Source of the DNA: an uncultured Desulfovibrio sp. | GTDB taxonomy: Bacteria; Desulfobacterota; Desulfovibrionia; Desulfovibrionales; Desulfovibrionaceae | Direction: 5' to 3' | Assembly: GCA_900546145.1 (NCBI GenBank) | Contig: URBN01000003.1 | Coordinates: forward strand, 95,878 to 159,877 | DNA: 64,000 nt | In this document: positions 9,056 through 17,288 of the stretch, piece after piece | Position numbering within the stretch: the first letter of the stretch is position 1 | Layout of the letters: each line of letters opens with the position of its first letter | Notes under the pieces: model-generated | Databases searched by the model: none | The model's input: the letters and a program-made list of their open reading frames with translations, nothing else | What the model was told of the DNA's origin: nothing | Translations under genes and position numbers: made by a program

Positions 9056-9850
9056 ATGGCGGTCCGCTTCCCCAGGAATCTCGTCCAGCCCGAAGGCTCA
9101 ATGCGCTTCGGGCTGGACGCTCTTCTCCTGGCCTGCTTCGCTGCCCGGGAATTCGGCGCCTCGCCTCACTTCGGGCTGAAAAATCCCTGCCGCGGTACGC
9201 CCTGGCTTCCGCCGGGCCCCGGATTCGCGGCCATTGACCTCGGCTGCGGGCAGGGGGCCTCCACGGCGGCGCTTCTCCTGCGATCGGAAAATATACGCGC
9301 CCTCGGCGTCGATTTCAGTCCTGCCCTCATTGAAGCAGCCAGAAAAAACATCTCCCTCCTGAACCTCACCGGACGGGCCGCCTTCCGCGTCCTCGACCTC
9401 TCCCGCGCCGGCGCCGCCTTTCCCCGCCCCCTGTTTGATCTCGCGCTTTCCAATCCCCCGTACTGGGAAAGAGGGGAGGGAAGAGCCTCACGCGACAGCC
9501 TCAATGACACAGCCCGCCGCGGGGAGGGCGCCCTTCCGCTCTTCATACGCGCCGCGCGATCGGTCCTGGTTCATCACGGCCTCCTCTACCTTATCTTTCC
9601 GGCCTCCCGTTTCGCCGCTCTCGCAGAAGCCCTGGGCGCCTGCCGCTTCGGCATCCGCAAAGCCCTCCCCGTGCGCCCCGGAGCGGAGGACGCGGCAGTC
9701 CGCATCCTTGTGGAAGCCGCAAAGGACAGCGCGCACGATATCCGCTTCCTCCCTGATCTCGTGCTCCAGGAAGCGGACGGCCGTTCCACGCCGCAGGCGC
9801 TTGCCTTCTGCCCTTTTCTGGACAAATCAGCCGGGAAAAGAGAGCAGTAA
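9056..9850 (+). CDS. TrmN6/YfiC-like N6-adenine methyltransferase
   Basis: A 264-residue SAM-dependent methyltransferase. The SAM loop is IDLGCGQGAST (about residues 59-69), and the catalytic motif is NPPY in LALSNPPYWERGEG, which is specific to N6-adenine or glutamine methyltransferases. The N-terminal FRFGLDALLLA-type pattern (here MRFGLDALLLA) matches the tRNA1(Val) A37 methyltransferase group. The gene begins ten bases after the U32 gene, so both may belong to an RNA-modification transcript. A ribosomal-protein or DNA methyltransferase role is less likely but cannot be excluded. Confidence 0.78.
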   Translation: MAVRFPRNLVQPEGSMRFGLDALLLACFAAREFGASPHFGLKNPCRGTPWLPPGPGFAAIDLGCGQGASTAALLLRSENIRALGVDFSPALIEAARKNISLLNLTGRAAFRVLDLSRAGAAFPRPLFDLALSNPPYWERGEGRASRDSLNDTARRGEGALPLFIRAARSVLVHHGLLYLIFPASRFAALAEALGACRFGIRKALPVRPGAEDAAVRILVEAAKDSAHDIRFLPDLVLQEADGRSTPQALAFCPFLDKSAGKREQ

Positions 9851-9987
9851 GTCCCCGGCGGATTCAGCCCCATCCGCACACACAGATGCTCCGGAACTTT
9901 CCGGCTTCTTTCCCCGCGCACAGGCTCCGGGACGCTGCGTTTTCATGGCAGCGCAGGCCTCTCTTACAACACGCGGCCCGTTCCGTT

Positions 9988-10017
9988 TTGACTGACAGGG
10001 CTCCGGAACACTATATT
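9988..10017 (+). promoter_or_regulatory. Predicted sigma-70 promoter in the 304-base gap before the EndoQ-UvrD gene
   Basis: TTGACT (9988-9993) and TATATT (10012-10017) are separated by 18 bases, close to the sigma-70 consensus. The pair lies about 135 bases upstream of the fusion gene at 10155. The rest of the gap 9851-10154 shows no convincing gene or RNA. This is a pattern match only. Confidence 0.5.
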
Positions 10018-10154
10018 TCCGCACATACCGCGAATCTCTGCCGTGTCCGGCCGGAACACGGGATTATCCCCGTACAGGCCGCAGTAAAAATTTTAACCTA
10101 TCCTGCAAAAGGTCTTCCGCCTCTATAGGCGGGAGTACGTTCACGGGGATCTTC

Positions 10155-13100
10155 ATGAATTCCTTCATCTCCGATCTGCATATTCACTCCCGCTTTTCCA
10201 TGGCCACGAGCAAACAGCTGACCGTGCCGCATCTCTGCGGCTGGGCCATGGTCAAGGGCATCAACGTTCTCGGCACAGGGGATTTCACGCACCCGAAGTG
10301 GCGGCAGGAGCTTAAGGACAATCTCGTCTTTGACGAGGAAACGGGATTCTACAGACCGGCAGTCCGGCCCGAGCCCGTCTTTCCGGATCTCGCCTCCTCT
10401 CCGGCCCGCCCTCCCTATTTCTGCCTGCAGACAGAAATAAGTTCCATCTACAAGCGGGGAGGGAAAGTCAGAAAGGTTCACAATCTCGTTTTCATGCCCA
10501 CGCTCGAGGACGCGGACCGCTTTTCGGAGAAACTCGGTCAGATCGGCAACATCAATTCCGACGGCCGGCCCATCCTGGGGCTCGACTCAGAAGATCTTCT
10601 GGATCTCGTGCTCAACACCTGCCCCCGTGCCTTCTTCATTCCCGCGCACGTATGGACCCCGTGGTTTTCCCTGTTCGGTTCCAAATCCGGCTTCGACGAC
10701 ATTCACGACTGCTTCGGCAGCCTCACGGAGCATATTTTCGCCCTGGAGACAGGTCTCTCATCGGATCCCGGCATGAACCGCCTTGTGAGCGCTCTCGACG
10801 GCTACGCCCTCGTGTCCAATTCCGACGCACATTCGGGACCCAACCTCGGCAGGGAGGCCAATCTCTTCACGGGCAGGATCAGCTACGACGGTATGTTCGC
10901 CGCGCTCCGCGAAGCGGCCTCCCGCCTTCCCAGGGATCAGAGAACCTCGGATACGCACTTTGAGGGAACGCTCGAGATCTATCCGGAGGAGGGCAAGTAC
11001 CATTACGACGGTCACAGGAACTGCCATGTGGTCATGTCACCGGAGGAAGCCGAAGAGCACGGCAATATCTGCCCCGTGTGCGGAAAGCCCCTCACCATAG
11101 GCGTCATGCACAGGGTCTGGGATCTGGCTGACAGGAAGGAAGAGCCTCACCTGAAAGAAGAGCCGGAGGTCCATCCCATCCTTCCCCTCCCCACCGTCCT
11201 TTCGGAAATTTACGGCGCAGCTCCCACAACCAAAAAGATAAAGGCGAAGTTCAGCGAAACGCTCAGCGCCCTCGGCAGCGAGTTCGGGATCCTGAACAGC
11301 CTTCCTCTTGATGAAATCACCCGGTTCTCCGAACCGCTCGGCGAGGCAGTGCGCCGTATCAGGGCAGGGCAGGTGACGCGCCACGCCGGCTTTGACGGCG
11401 AATTCGGGACTGTGACCATTTTCTCGGATGAGGAAAAGAAGGAACTGGGTTCTTCGGGGCCGCGCGTGTCCCTGCGCCTCACGCCGCAGCCGGAAACAGG
11501 AAGCGCCCCCGTCTGCGGGGAGGCGGCCATGAGCCTTCTCGAGCTGACCCGCCACGCCTCTCCCCACAGAAAGAAGGAAGCGAAGCAGAAGCGCTTCGCC
11601 CTCACGGAGGATCAGGAAAAGGCCTGTACGCATCTGGGAGGCCCGCTCCTCGTGCTGGCCGGTCCGGGCTCAGGAAAAACCAGGCTCCTCACGGAACGCG
11701 TCAGATGGCTTCTGGGGCAGGGTGTGCCGGCAGATGATATCGCTGTCCTCACCTTCAGTACGAAAGCCGCGGGCGAGATCCGTGAGCGACTCAGGTCGTC
11801 GCTTCCTGACAGCGTGAAGATGCCGTCCTGCTCCACCTTTCACGCCCTGGCCTGGAGGCTCATTCAGGAAAGCGATCCCGGTATCAGGCTTCTCTCCGGA
11901 ACGGAGGAGGACGCGCTCCTGATGCGGGCCGCCCGGTCCCTGGAGCCGGATATTTCCGCAGCTGAGGCGAGGGAGGCCATACGGCGCATCCACTACTTCC
12001 GGGAAAGGGCAGAGGATCCGGGGTCCGGATTCCTCCGCGGCATTCTGGAACGGTACCGCGAGAGACGGTCTCTCGCGCGGGTCAGGGACTGCGACTTCAC
12101 GGACATGCTGGAATGGCTGGCAACCCATCCTTCCGGCGCTGCGGGAACGTTCAGGCCAAAGCACGTGCTCGTGGACGAAATACAGGACCTCTCCCCCCTG
12201 CAGGTGAATATCCTGAAGGCCATGCTGCCTGCGGACGGCACGGGGTTTTTCGGTATCGGCGATCCCGATCAGGCCATTTACGGGTTCCGCGGCTCCACGA
12301 GCGACATACGCGGCGTCCTTGAGGCCATGTGGCCCTCCCTCTCCATCCTGACCCTGCACGAGAGCTTCCGCTCGAGCCAGCAGATTCTCACCGTAGCAGG
12401 CACGGCCATGCTCTCGCACCCGGCCTCCGGTTTCCTGAAGGCGGCACGGCCCCTCAGGGCCAGCCTGAACTTTTTCCAGGCGCCCGGGGAAGGCGCGGAA
12501 GCGCGCTGGATAGCCGGAAAGATCGCCCGCCTCATCGGCGCCACGTCCCATTCCCTGCTCGACGCGTCCGACAGCAGCGATCCTCTGTCCGGCACCCTCA
12601 CGCCATCCGACATTGCTGTTCTGGTGCGTCTCAGGGCCCAGATTCCGGTGCTTGCGAAGATTCTCAGGGAGCACGGCATTCCCGTGCAGGTTCCGGCCGA
12701 GCAGCTTTTCTGGCAGGACGAGACCACAGCCGCCATTCTGGAGGGTGTCAGCCAGGCCATGGCCGGCGGTCAGGACGGCAATTCCGCGCCGCTCTTTGCC
12801 GACGGCATTCCGCCGGAACCCGCCAGGGCAGAAGTCATCCTCAAATCACGGGGATACGCCTCACTCTATTTCACGTCAGCCCCCTGGAAAGAACTCTGCA
12901 GAACGTACGACGCCGAAGGCGGGTGGGACGGCCTGATGAAAAAAATCAGCTTCCAGAGCGAGGTGGAGATGCTGCAGGAAAAAGCCGAGTCCGTGCGCCT
13001 CCTCACCATACACGCGGCCAAGGGCCTTGAATTCCGCGCTGTCTTCATGCCCGGGGTGGAAGACGGCATTCTGCCCCTTTCACGGAAGACGCTCTTCGGG

Positions 13101-13334
13101 GGAGAGGACGGGCAGGATTCCGATCCTGCAGAGGAGCGGCGCCTCTTCTACGTGGGTATCACGAGGGCCTCAGAGGCGCTCTATCTTTCCGTTGCAGACG
13201 AACGCTATATATGGGGGCGCAGGGTGGCCCTCGCTCCCTCGCCTTTCCTCGATGCCATTCTCAGCGATTTCCACAGGACACGGCTGCAGAAGCACATACG
13301 CAGGGTCACGGTTCAGAAGGATCTCCTTTCCTGA
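10155..13334 (+). CDS. Fusion of an endonuclease Q-like PHP nuclease and a UvrD-family helicase
   Basis: A 1059-residue two-part protein. The first ~400 residues resemble endonuclease Q: a PHP metal site DLHIHSRFS (residues 7-15), PAHVWTPW, the SNSDAHSGPNLGRE block, and a zinc-binding region with C-x14-CPVC spacing near residue 290-308. Endonuclease Q nicks DNA 5' of deaminated or abasic bases. After a linker comes a superfamily 1A helicase: Walker A GPGSGKT near residue 503, Walker B VDEIQD near 672, GDPDQAIYGFRG, and motif VI RRLFYVGITRA. This joins lesion nicking to strand unwinding, which suggests a self-contained repair enzyme. The start ATG follows a GGGGATC site. No frameshift is seen across the join. 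Confidence 0.88.
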   Translation: MNSFISDLHIHSRFSMATSKQLTVPHLCGWAMVKGINVLGTGDFTHPKWRQELKDNLVFDEETGFYRPAVRPEPVFPDLASSPARPPYFCLQTEISSIYKRGGKVRKVHNLVFMPTLEDADRFSEKLGQIGNINSDGRPILGLDSEDLLDLVLNTCPRAFFIPAHVWTPWFSLFGSKSGFDDIHDCFGSLTEHIFALETGLSSDPGMNRLVSALDGYALVSNSDAHSGPNLGREANLFTGRISYDGMFAALREAASRLPRDQRTSDTHFEGTLEIYPEEGKYHYDGHRNCHVVMSPEEAEEHGNICPVCGKPLTIGVMHRVWDLADRKEEPHLKEEPEVHPILPLPTVLSEIYGAAPTTKKIKAKFSETLSALGSEFGILNSLPLDEITRFSEPLGEAVRRIRAGQVTRHAGFDGEFGTVTIFSDEEKKELGSSGPRVSLRLTPQPETGSAPVCGEAAMSLLELTRHASPHRKKEAKQKRFALTEDQEKACTHLGGPLLVLAGPGSGKTRLLTERVRWLLGQGVPADDIAVLTFSTKAAGEIRERLRSSLPDSVKMPSCSTFHALAWRLIQESDPGIRLLSGTEEDALLMRAARSLEPDISAAEAREAIRRIHYFRERAEDPGSGFLRGILERYRERRSLARVRDCDFTDMLEWLATHPSGAAGTFRPKHVLVDEIQDLSPLQVNILKAMLPADGTGFFGIGDPDQAIYGFRGSTSDIRGVLEAMWPSLSILTLHESFRSSQQILTVAGTAMLSHPASGFLKAARPLRASLNFFQAPGEGAEARWIAGKIARLIGATSHSLLDASDSSDPLSGTLTPSDIAVLVRLRAQIPVLAKILREHGIPVQVPAEQLFWQDETTAAILEGVSQAMAGGQDGNSAPLFADGIPPEPARAEVILKSRGYASLYFTSAPWKELCRTYDAEGGWDGLMKKISFQSEVEMLQEKAESVRLLTIHAAKGLEFRAVFMPGVEDGILPLSRKTLFGGEDGQDSDPAEERRLFYVGITRASEALYLSVADERYIWGRRVALAPSPFLDAILSDFHRTRLQKHIRRVTVQKDLLS

Positions 13335-13353
13335 GTCCGGCCAAAAAATAAAG

Positions 13354-13388
13354 AAGGCCGCTGACGCGCGCAGAGCGCGTCAGCGGCC
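13354..13388 (-). terminator. Rho-independent terminator (minus strand)
   Basis: GGCCGCTGACGCGC pairs with GCGCGTCAGCGGCC around a short loop. On the minus strand it is followed by a TTCTTTATTTTTT tail. It lies downstream of the small minus-strand gene ending at 13466. A weaker hairpin at 13400-13427, followed by AATTTTT on the plus strand, may end the fusion gene. Confidence 0.75.
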
Positions 13389-13465
13389 GGTATGCCAGCG
13401 CCCTCTTCCCTGACGGGGAGGGGGCGTCAATTTTTCTCAGACTGCCGGATAGTCGGGACTGCCTG

Positions 13466-13735
13466 CTACCCCTCGTCGTCCTCATCCCAGCTGTTTTCGT
13501 CTTCGAGCAGCTTGTATTTACGGACTGTGATGTACTTATCTCCGTCGATCTCCTCAACCGTGCCCACAGCCTCGATGGGGGCGTTGACGTCGTCGATGAG
13601 ATCCACTCCGGCGCCTTTCGTCAGAACCCTGTATTCCTGGTCGTCCTGAATAATGGCGACGCGCGACTGATGCGTTTCGATGGTGCGGGGGAGAACGGCA
13701 ACATAGCCTCTAACGGTAATAGGGGTAGTACTCAT
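13466..13735 (-). CDS. Small acidic conserved protein of unknown function
   Basis: An 89-residue protein beginning MSTTPITVRGYVAVLPRTIE. It looks like a short beta-rich domain (ITVRGYVAVLP, EYRVLTKGAGVDLIDD, APIEAVGTVEEIDGDKYITV), reminiscent of OB-fold-like small domains, and ends in a very acidic tail, EDENSWDEDDEG. I assign no function. The start at 13735 is chosen over the longer form to 13864 because the fold begins here and the extra 43 residues look random. It is convergent with the fusion gene and has its own terminator. Confidence 0.65.
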   Translation of the reverse strand: MSTTPITVRGYVAVLPRTIETHQSRVAIIQDDQEYRVLTKGAGVDLIDDVNAPIEAVGTVEEIDGDKYITVRKYKLLEDENSWDEDDEG

Positions 13736-14329
13736 GGGATTGGCTCTTCGTTCTAAGCAGCCTGTGTTCCTGCACAGGTATTCTAAAAATGATGCTGATA
13801 AAACATCCTCTGCCGTATGGCGGAAAAAGACTGCTGCTCCCGTACGGCCGTTCCCTGCAGTCAAAGCCGCTGCTGCAGAAAGGAATCCGGCGGAATACGC
13901 AATCGTATCTCCTGCATTTTCTTATTATATTCTTTCATTTTTTCACGCAACAGTCCGCACTGCAGGCAGGGCGTGTCCGGCTGTCATTCCGGCGACCCGG
14001 AAGTCATTTTCCGGCAGTCCGCACGGTCTCCGGATATGTCTCCAGAGGAAAAGGAAGAGGCTGTGAAAAAAATTTCTTTCATTTTTTCCCTGTCCCGCCG
14101 CCCGTTTTCCTTCGCCGTGAAAAAGGCTTCCCCCCCGGAACGCCGTCCTTCTTCATCACAATTCCATACAGTTTCCGGCCCTGTGCCATCAGACTGCGCC
14201 TCCCTGCAGCCGGAAGGGTAATGATCCCGGGGAAACCGGCCGATAAGTTCAATAAAATTCCATTGTCAGAGGTCTTCCCTGCGAACACGAGGAGACCAGC
14301 AGGGACAAAATCAACGTATGAGGCGCATT
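13736..14329. other. Intergenic region of about 590 bases, no gene recognised
   Basis: This gap separates two divergent small genes. Open frames cross it, the longest at 13789-14517 on the plus strand, but they have no ribosome site, no recognisable motif, and a Phe/Arg/Pro-rich composition typical of chance frames. T-rich stretches around 13920-13945 and 14070-14110 could contain promoters. No tRNA, riboswitch or array is seen. Confidence 0.4.
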
Positions 14330-14803
14330 ATGAACAGAACATTTCTCCTGAAACCCCTGGCCGTCATCACGGCCGTTCTGTTCCTTTCCGGCTGCGGCGC
14401 GGCAAACCATCATTCAGAGGGAGGATCGTACAAGGCTTCCCAGGCAGTGCGCGCGGCCTACTCCCAGATAGGCACCAAATACAAATCAGGAGGGGCTTCT
14501 CCCTCCCAGGGATTTGACTGTTCCGGACTCGTCTACTGGGCCTATCTCTCAAACGGCGTCAAAGTGCCGCGAATGACCTCGCAGCAGGCCAGGGCGGGCT
14601 ACGCCGTGTCGAAAAGCGAGGCTGCCCCGGGCGACATTGTCGTCTTCAGGGTGGGCGGCTCGGGCACAGGACTGCACACAGGTATTTATGCCGGAGGAGA
14701 CAACTTCATCCACAGTCCCAAGCCGGGAAAGACGGTGAAGATGGATCAGCTGCAGAAGAAATACTGGAAGGAGAAGCTGATCGGGCTGCGGCGCGTCAGC
14801 TGA
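14330..14803 (+). CDS. NlpC/P60 family lipoprotein, cell-wall endopeptidase
   Basis: A 157-residue predicted lipoprotein. The signal sequence ends in the lipobox LSGC (Cys22). The NlpC/P60 catalytic triad is visible: Cys64 in DCSGLVYW, His116 in LHTGIY and His128 in FIHSP. Such enzymes cut peptidoglycan stem peptides, usually between D-Glu and diaminopimelate. The domain fills the protein, so no extra binding module is present. The ATG at 14330 is preferred over 14318 because GAGG lies six bases before it and the signal peptide length is then typical. A strong terminator follows, so it is likely monocistronic. Confidence 0.88.
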   Translation: MNRTFLLKPLAVITAVLFLSGCGAANHHSEGGSYKASQAVRAAYSQIGTKYKSGGASPSQGFDCSGLVYWAYLSNGVKVPRMTSQQARAGYAVSKSEAAPGDIVVFRVGGSGTGLHTGIYAGGDNFIHSPKPGKTVKMDQLQKKYWKEKLIGLRRVS

Positions 14804-14830
14804 AGAAAGGAACTTCCGCCGCGTCGCGAA

Positions 14831-14859
14831 GGAGCCCCCGGGAGGGGGCTCCTTTTTTT
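14831..14859 (+). terminator. Rho-independent terminator
   Basis: GGAGCCCCC pairs with GGGGGCTCC around a tight GGGA loop, followed by seven T residues. It ends the NlpC/P60 lipoprotein gene. Confidence 0.92.
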
Positions 14860-14893
14860 GTTTCCGGGCCCGGAACAGGGACATTCCGCGGCC

Positions 14894-15682
14894 TTATCCC
14901 AGGGCTACGTCGAGCACCATCATGACAAGGAATCCCACGAGGACGGAGACTGTGGCCCAGTCCGATTCGCCGCCTGCCATGGCATGGGACTCCGGAATGA
15001 GTTCCTCCACCACCACGTAGAGCATGGCGCCCGCCGAGAACGACAGAAACCATGGCAGAAGGGCAACGACGAAATCCTGGAAGCAGACCACGAGAAGGGC
15101 ACCGGCCGGTTCGACCGCGCCGGAAAGCACTCCCAGGAGAAAAGACTTTTTCCGTGTTCCTCCGGCAGCGAAGAGGGGGACGGAGACAGCCGTGCCCTCG
15201 GGGATGTTCTGGATGCCGATACCAATGGCGAGAGCCAGAAGGGCCCCCATTCCTTCAGGAACGGAACCTCCGGCCGCAGCGGCCAGCACGCCCAGAGCCA
15301 TCCCTTCGGGAACATTGTGAATAGTGATGGCAAGGAAGAGCAGAGACTGACGCCCCAGGCCCGATCTGACGCCTTCCGGTTCATCCGCATCGGTATGCAG
15401 GTGCGGCACGAGCCGGTTCATAAGCATGAGAAGGAGGACGCCCAGAACGAATCCGCCTGCCGGGGGCACAAGCCCCCCGCCTGCCGCGCGCGCCCCGTCT
15501 ATGGAGGGAATCAGGAGTCCGAACACGGAGGCGGCAAGCATAATGCCGGCTGCGAACCCAAGGGAGACCTGGACAACTGTCTTCTTCCGTGAATGGCCCA
15601 CCACGAAAACAAAAGCCGCGCCGGCGGCGGTGCAGAGAAAAGTGAAGCACGTGGCGGTAAGGGCGAGGGAAAACGCATTCAT
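14894..15682 (-). CDS. ZIP family divalent metal transporter
   Basis: A 262-residue inner-membrane protein with about eight hydrophobic segments. The ZIP metal-binding signatures are HNVPEGMALGV and NIPEGTAVSVP in adjacent membrane helices, as in ZupT-type importers of zinc, iron or manganese. A HLHTDADEPEG loop on the cytoplasmic side is a plausible additional metal site. The start at 15682 is chosen because GGAGG lies seven bases upstream; the 20-residue longer form lacks one. Substrate specificity cannot be predicted from this sequence. It is convergent with the NlpC/P60 gene. Confidence 0.88.
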   Translation of the reverse strand: MNAFSLALTATCFTFLCTAAGAAFVFVVGHSRKKTVVQVSLGFAAGIMLAASVFGLLIPSIDGARAAGGGLVPPAGGFVLGVLLLMLMNRLVPHLHTDADEPEGVRSGLGRQSLLFLAITIHNVPEGMALGVLAAAAGGSVPEGMGALLALAIGIGIQNIPEGTAVSVPLFAAGGTRKKSFLLGVLSGAVEPAGALLVVCFQDFVVALLPWFLSFSAGAMLYVVVEELIPESHAMAGGESDWATVSVLVGFLVMMVLDVALG

Positions 15683-15808
15683 GGGACGGCCTCCAAAGTT
15701 CAGGACCGGGTCAGGCAGCCTGCCGGCATACGCGTCAATCATGGCAGAAAGGAGGTGCTTTTGAAAGACAGCCCGGCGGAAACCGGTCCTTTCTGAAGAG
15801 ACAGGAAA

Positions 15809-15842
15809 AGCCCGCGTCTCATAACAATGAGGCCGCGGGCTT
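15809..15842 (-). terminator. Rho-independent terminator (minus strand)
   Basis: AAGCCCGCG pairs with CGCGGGCTT across a 16-base loop. It lies 30 bases past the stop of the DsbA-like gene and is followed on the minus strand by TTTTCC. Confidence 0.7.
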
Positions 15843-15872
15843 ATTCTGACAGGAAAAAACGAAGCCGGAAAA

Positions 15873-16664
15873 CTATCTGGCCGCGTTCAGCTCGATTTCG
15901 ATGGCTCTGCGGAAGATATCCTTGGGCACGGCGCCGCGGATCACGAGGTTATTGATAAGGAAGAAGGGCGTGCCTTCGATATGGAGCTTTTCTCCGTCCT
16001 TAATGTCCTCGTCGATGATCTTCTGGACCTTCTTGGAACGGCGGGCGGAGTCCATCTGCTTCATATTGACGCCCATTTCCTGGGCCGCTGCGCGCATGTA
16101 TTCCTCGCCGCCGGAGAGGAGCTTGTCCCTGTTCTGAAACATGGTCTCATAAAATTTCCAGCCGAGGCTCTCGTTCTGCATGGAGATGGCCACATAGTAC
16201 TGGGAAGCCAGGCCGCTCAGCCCCTTGGGTTCCAGGGGAAGGTTCTTGAAGACGAAAGAAACCTTGCCCTGGTATTCCTGCAGGATCTCGGCCAGCACTT
16301 TTTCGGCGCGCTGGCAGTAGAGGCAGGTGAGATCGGAGAAGGCCACAATGCGCACCTTCGCGTCGCTGTTTCCAAGTGTGGGGCGTCCTTCAAGAGCCAC
16401 CTGCTTGGGTTCCTGGGCGTCACTCTTCCACTGTTTCTCCATATTTGCCATGCGGCGCTTGTTGGAGCCCTGTTGGGCTATGTCCAGCACAGTCTCGCTG
16501 TGCTCACGCAGGAAATCCAGGAGAATTTCCGGATGCTGCTTCAGGAGCTGCTCCAGGGCGGGCTTCACGTCATCCGCGGTCACTTCCGCAGCCCCGGCGG
16601 AAGGACCGGCGGCAAGGGAAAGAGCACATGCGAAGACGCAGGAAAACAGAAATTTTTTCATCAT
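15873..16664 (-). CDS. DsbA-family periplasmic thiol-disulfide oxidoreductase
   Basis: A 263-residue exported protein with a clear signal peptide (first ~25 residues, cut near AGA-AEV). A helical N-terminal extension of about 65 residues precedes a thioredoxin fold with the active site CLYC (Cys114, Cys117) in FSDLTCLYCQRA, and a cis-proline loop EGTPFFLI. The N-terminal extension resembles Com1/ScsC-type DsbA proteins, some of which oligomerise and act as isomerases. It could support folding of exported proteins or cytochrome apoproteins. A response regulator gene lies 44 bases upstream on the same strand. Confidence 0.86.
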   Translation of the reverse strand: MMKKFLFSCVFACALSLAAGPSAGAAEVTADDVKPALEQLLKQHPEILLDFLREHSETVLDIAQQGSNKRRMANMEKQWKSDAQEPKQVALEGRPTLGNSDAKVRIVAFSDLTCLYCQRAEKVLAEILQEYQGKVSFVFKNLPLEPKGLSGLASQYYVAISMQNESLGWKFYETMFQNRDKLLSGGEEYMRAAAQEMGVNMKQMDSARRSKKVQKIIDEDIKDGEKLHIEGTPFFLINNLVIRGAVPKDIFRRAIEIELNAAR

Positions 16665-16708
16665 ACGAAGTACGTTCCTCGGGAAAAGAACCGGTATACG
16701 GCCAGTCC

Positions 16709-17104
16709 TTATTTGTGGGATTCGAGCTGCCTCTGCGTGGCAGCGTCTTCTATTTTAAACAAAAGGTCTTCGAAATCAACAGGCTTCATCAGGTACCCGA
16801 AGGCGCCTTCCTCTATGGCCTGTACGGCCAGCTGCATGTCAGCATGGCCGGAAAGAAGAATGACCTGCGTGTCGGGCCAGTCTTTAAGAATGTGCCCAAG
16901 AGCAGTGAGCCCGTCCATGACGGGCATCTTCACGTCAAGAACCACAATCTCGCTCGGGCTATCCTTCATGGAATCCAGGGCCTCCTGTCCGTTGCCCGCT
17001 GTCCTGCAGGGATAGCCCCTGCGCGACAGGCGCTTAAACAGAATATCGGTCACTTCCTTCTCGTCATCCACGAGCAGTATGCTCGGCTTTTTCTCGCTCT
17101 CCAT
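16709..17104 (-). CDS. Stand-alone response regulator receiver protein
   Basis: A 131-residue single receiver domain of the CheY type. The acidic pair is Asp13-Asp14 in LLVDDE, the phosphoacceptor is Asp57 in VVLDVKMP, and the switch residues are Ser85 (ILLSGH) and Lys107 (MKPVDF), so all catalytic residues are intact. There is no output domain, only a short C-terminal helix. Its partner kinase is not in the window. It is transcribed away from the parS sites, and the DsbA-like gene lies downstream on the same strand. Confidence 0.9.
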   Translation of the reverse strand: MESEKKPSILLVDDEKEVTDILFKRLSRRGYPCRTAGNGQEALDSMKDSPSEIVVLDVKMPVMDGLTALGHILKDWPDTQVILLSGHADMQLAVQAIEEGAFGYLMKPVDFEDLLFKIEDAATQRQLESHK

Positions 17105-17130
17105 ACCTTTTCCCTTCCTGATGCCGGAGA

Positions 17131-17146
17131 TGTTTCACGTGAAACA
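17131..17146. promoter_or_regulatory. parS centromere site 1
   Basis: TGTTTCACGTGAAACA is a perfect match to the widely conserved chromosomal parS palindrome bound by ParB. It lies between the response regulator gene and parA. Confidence 0.95.
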
Positions 17147-17162
17147 TTAAGAACAGTGTTAA

Positions 17163-17183
17163 ACCTCTTTACTGAAAAGAGGT
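17163..17183. repeat. Perfect inverted repeat between the parS sites
   Basis: ACCTCTTT and AAAGAGGT are perfect eight-base arms around an ACTGA loop. It lies upstream of parA and may be an operator or a small attenuator hairpin; the function is unknown. Confidence 0.6.
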
Positions 17184-17246
17184 AATACTTTAAAGATTTT
17201 TCTGTATCACTTAAAACACATCATGCATCCAAAGTCGTCTTCTTCA

Positions 17247-17262
17247 TGTTCCACGTGAAACA
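17247..17262. promoter_or_regulatory. parS centromere site 2 (one mismatch)
   Basis: TGTTCCACGTGAAACA differs from the parS consensus at one base. It lies 27 bases before the parA start codon and 100 bases from the first site. Confidence 0.88.
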
Positions 17263-17288
17263 TGCAAGGAGGAAGGAGCTTCAAAAGC

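Noticed and set aside
13789..14517. A 242-codon plus-strand frame upstream of and overlapping the NlpC/P60 gene
   Set aside because: It overlaps a lipoprotein gene with a complete triad in another frame, lacks a ribosome site, and has chance-like composition.
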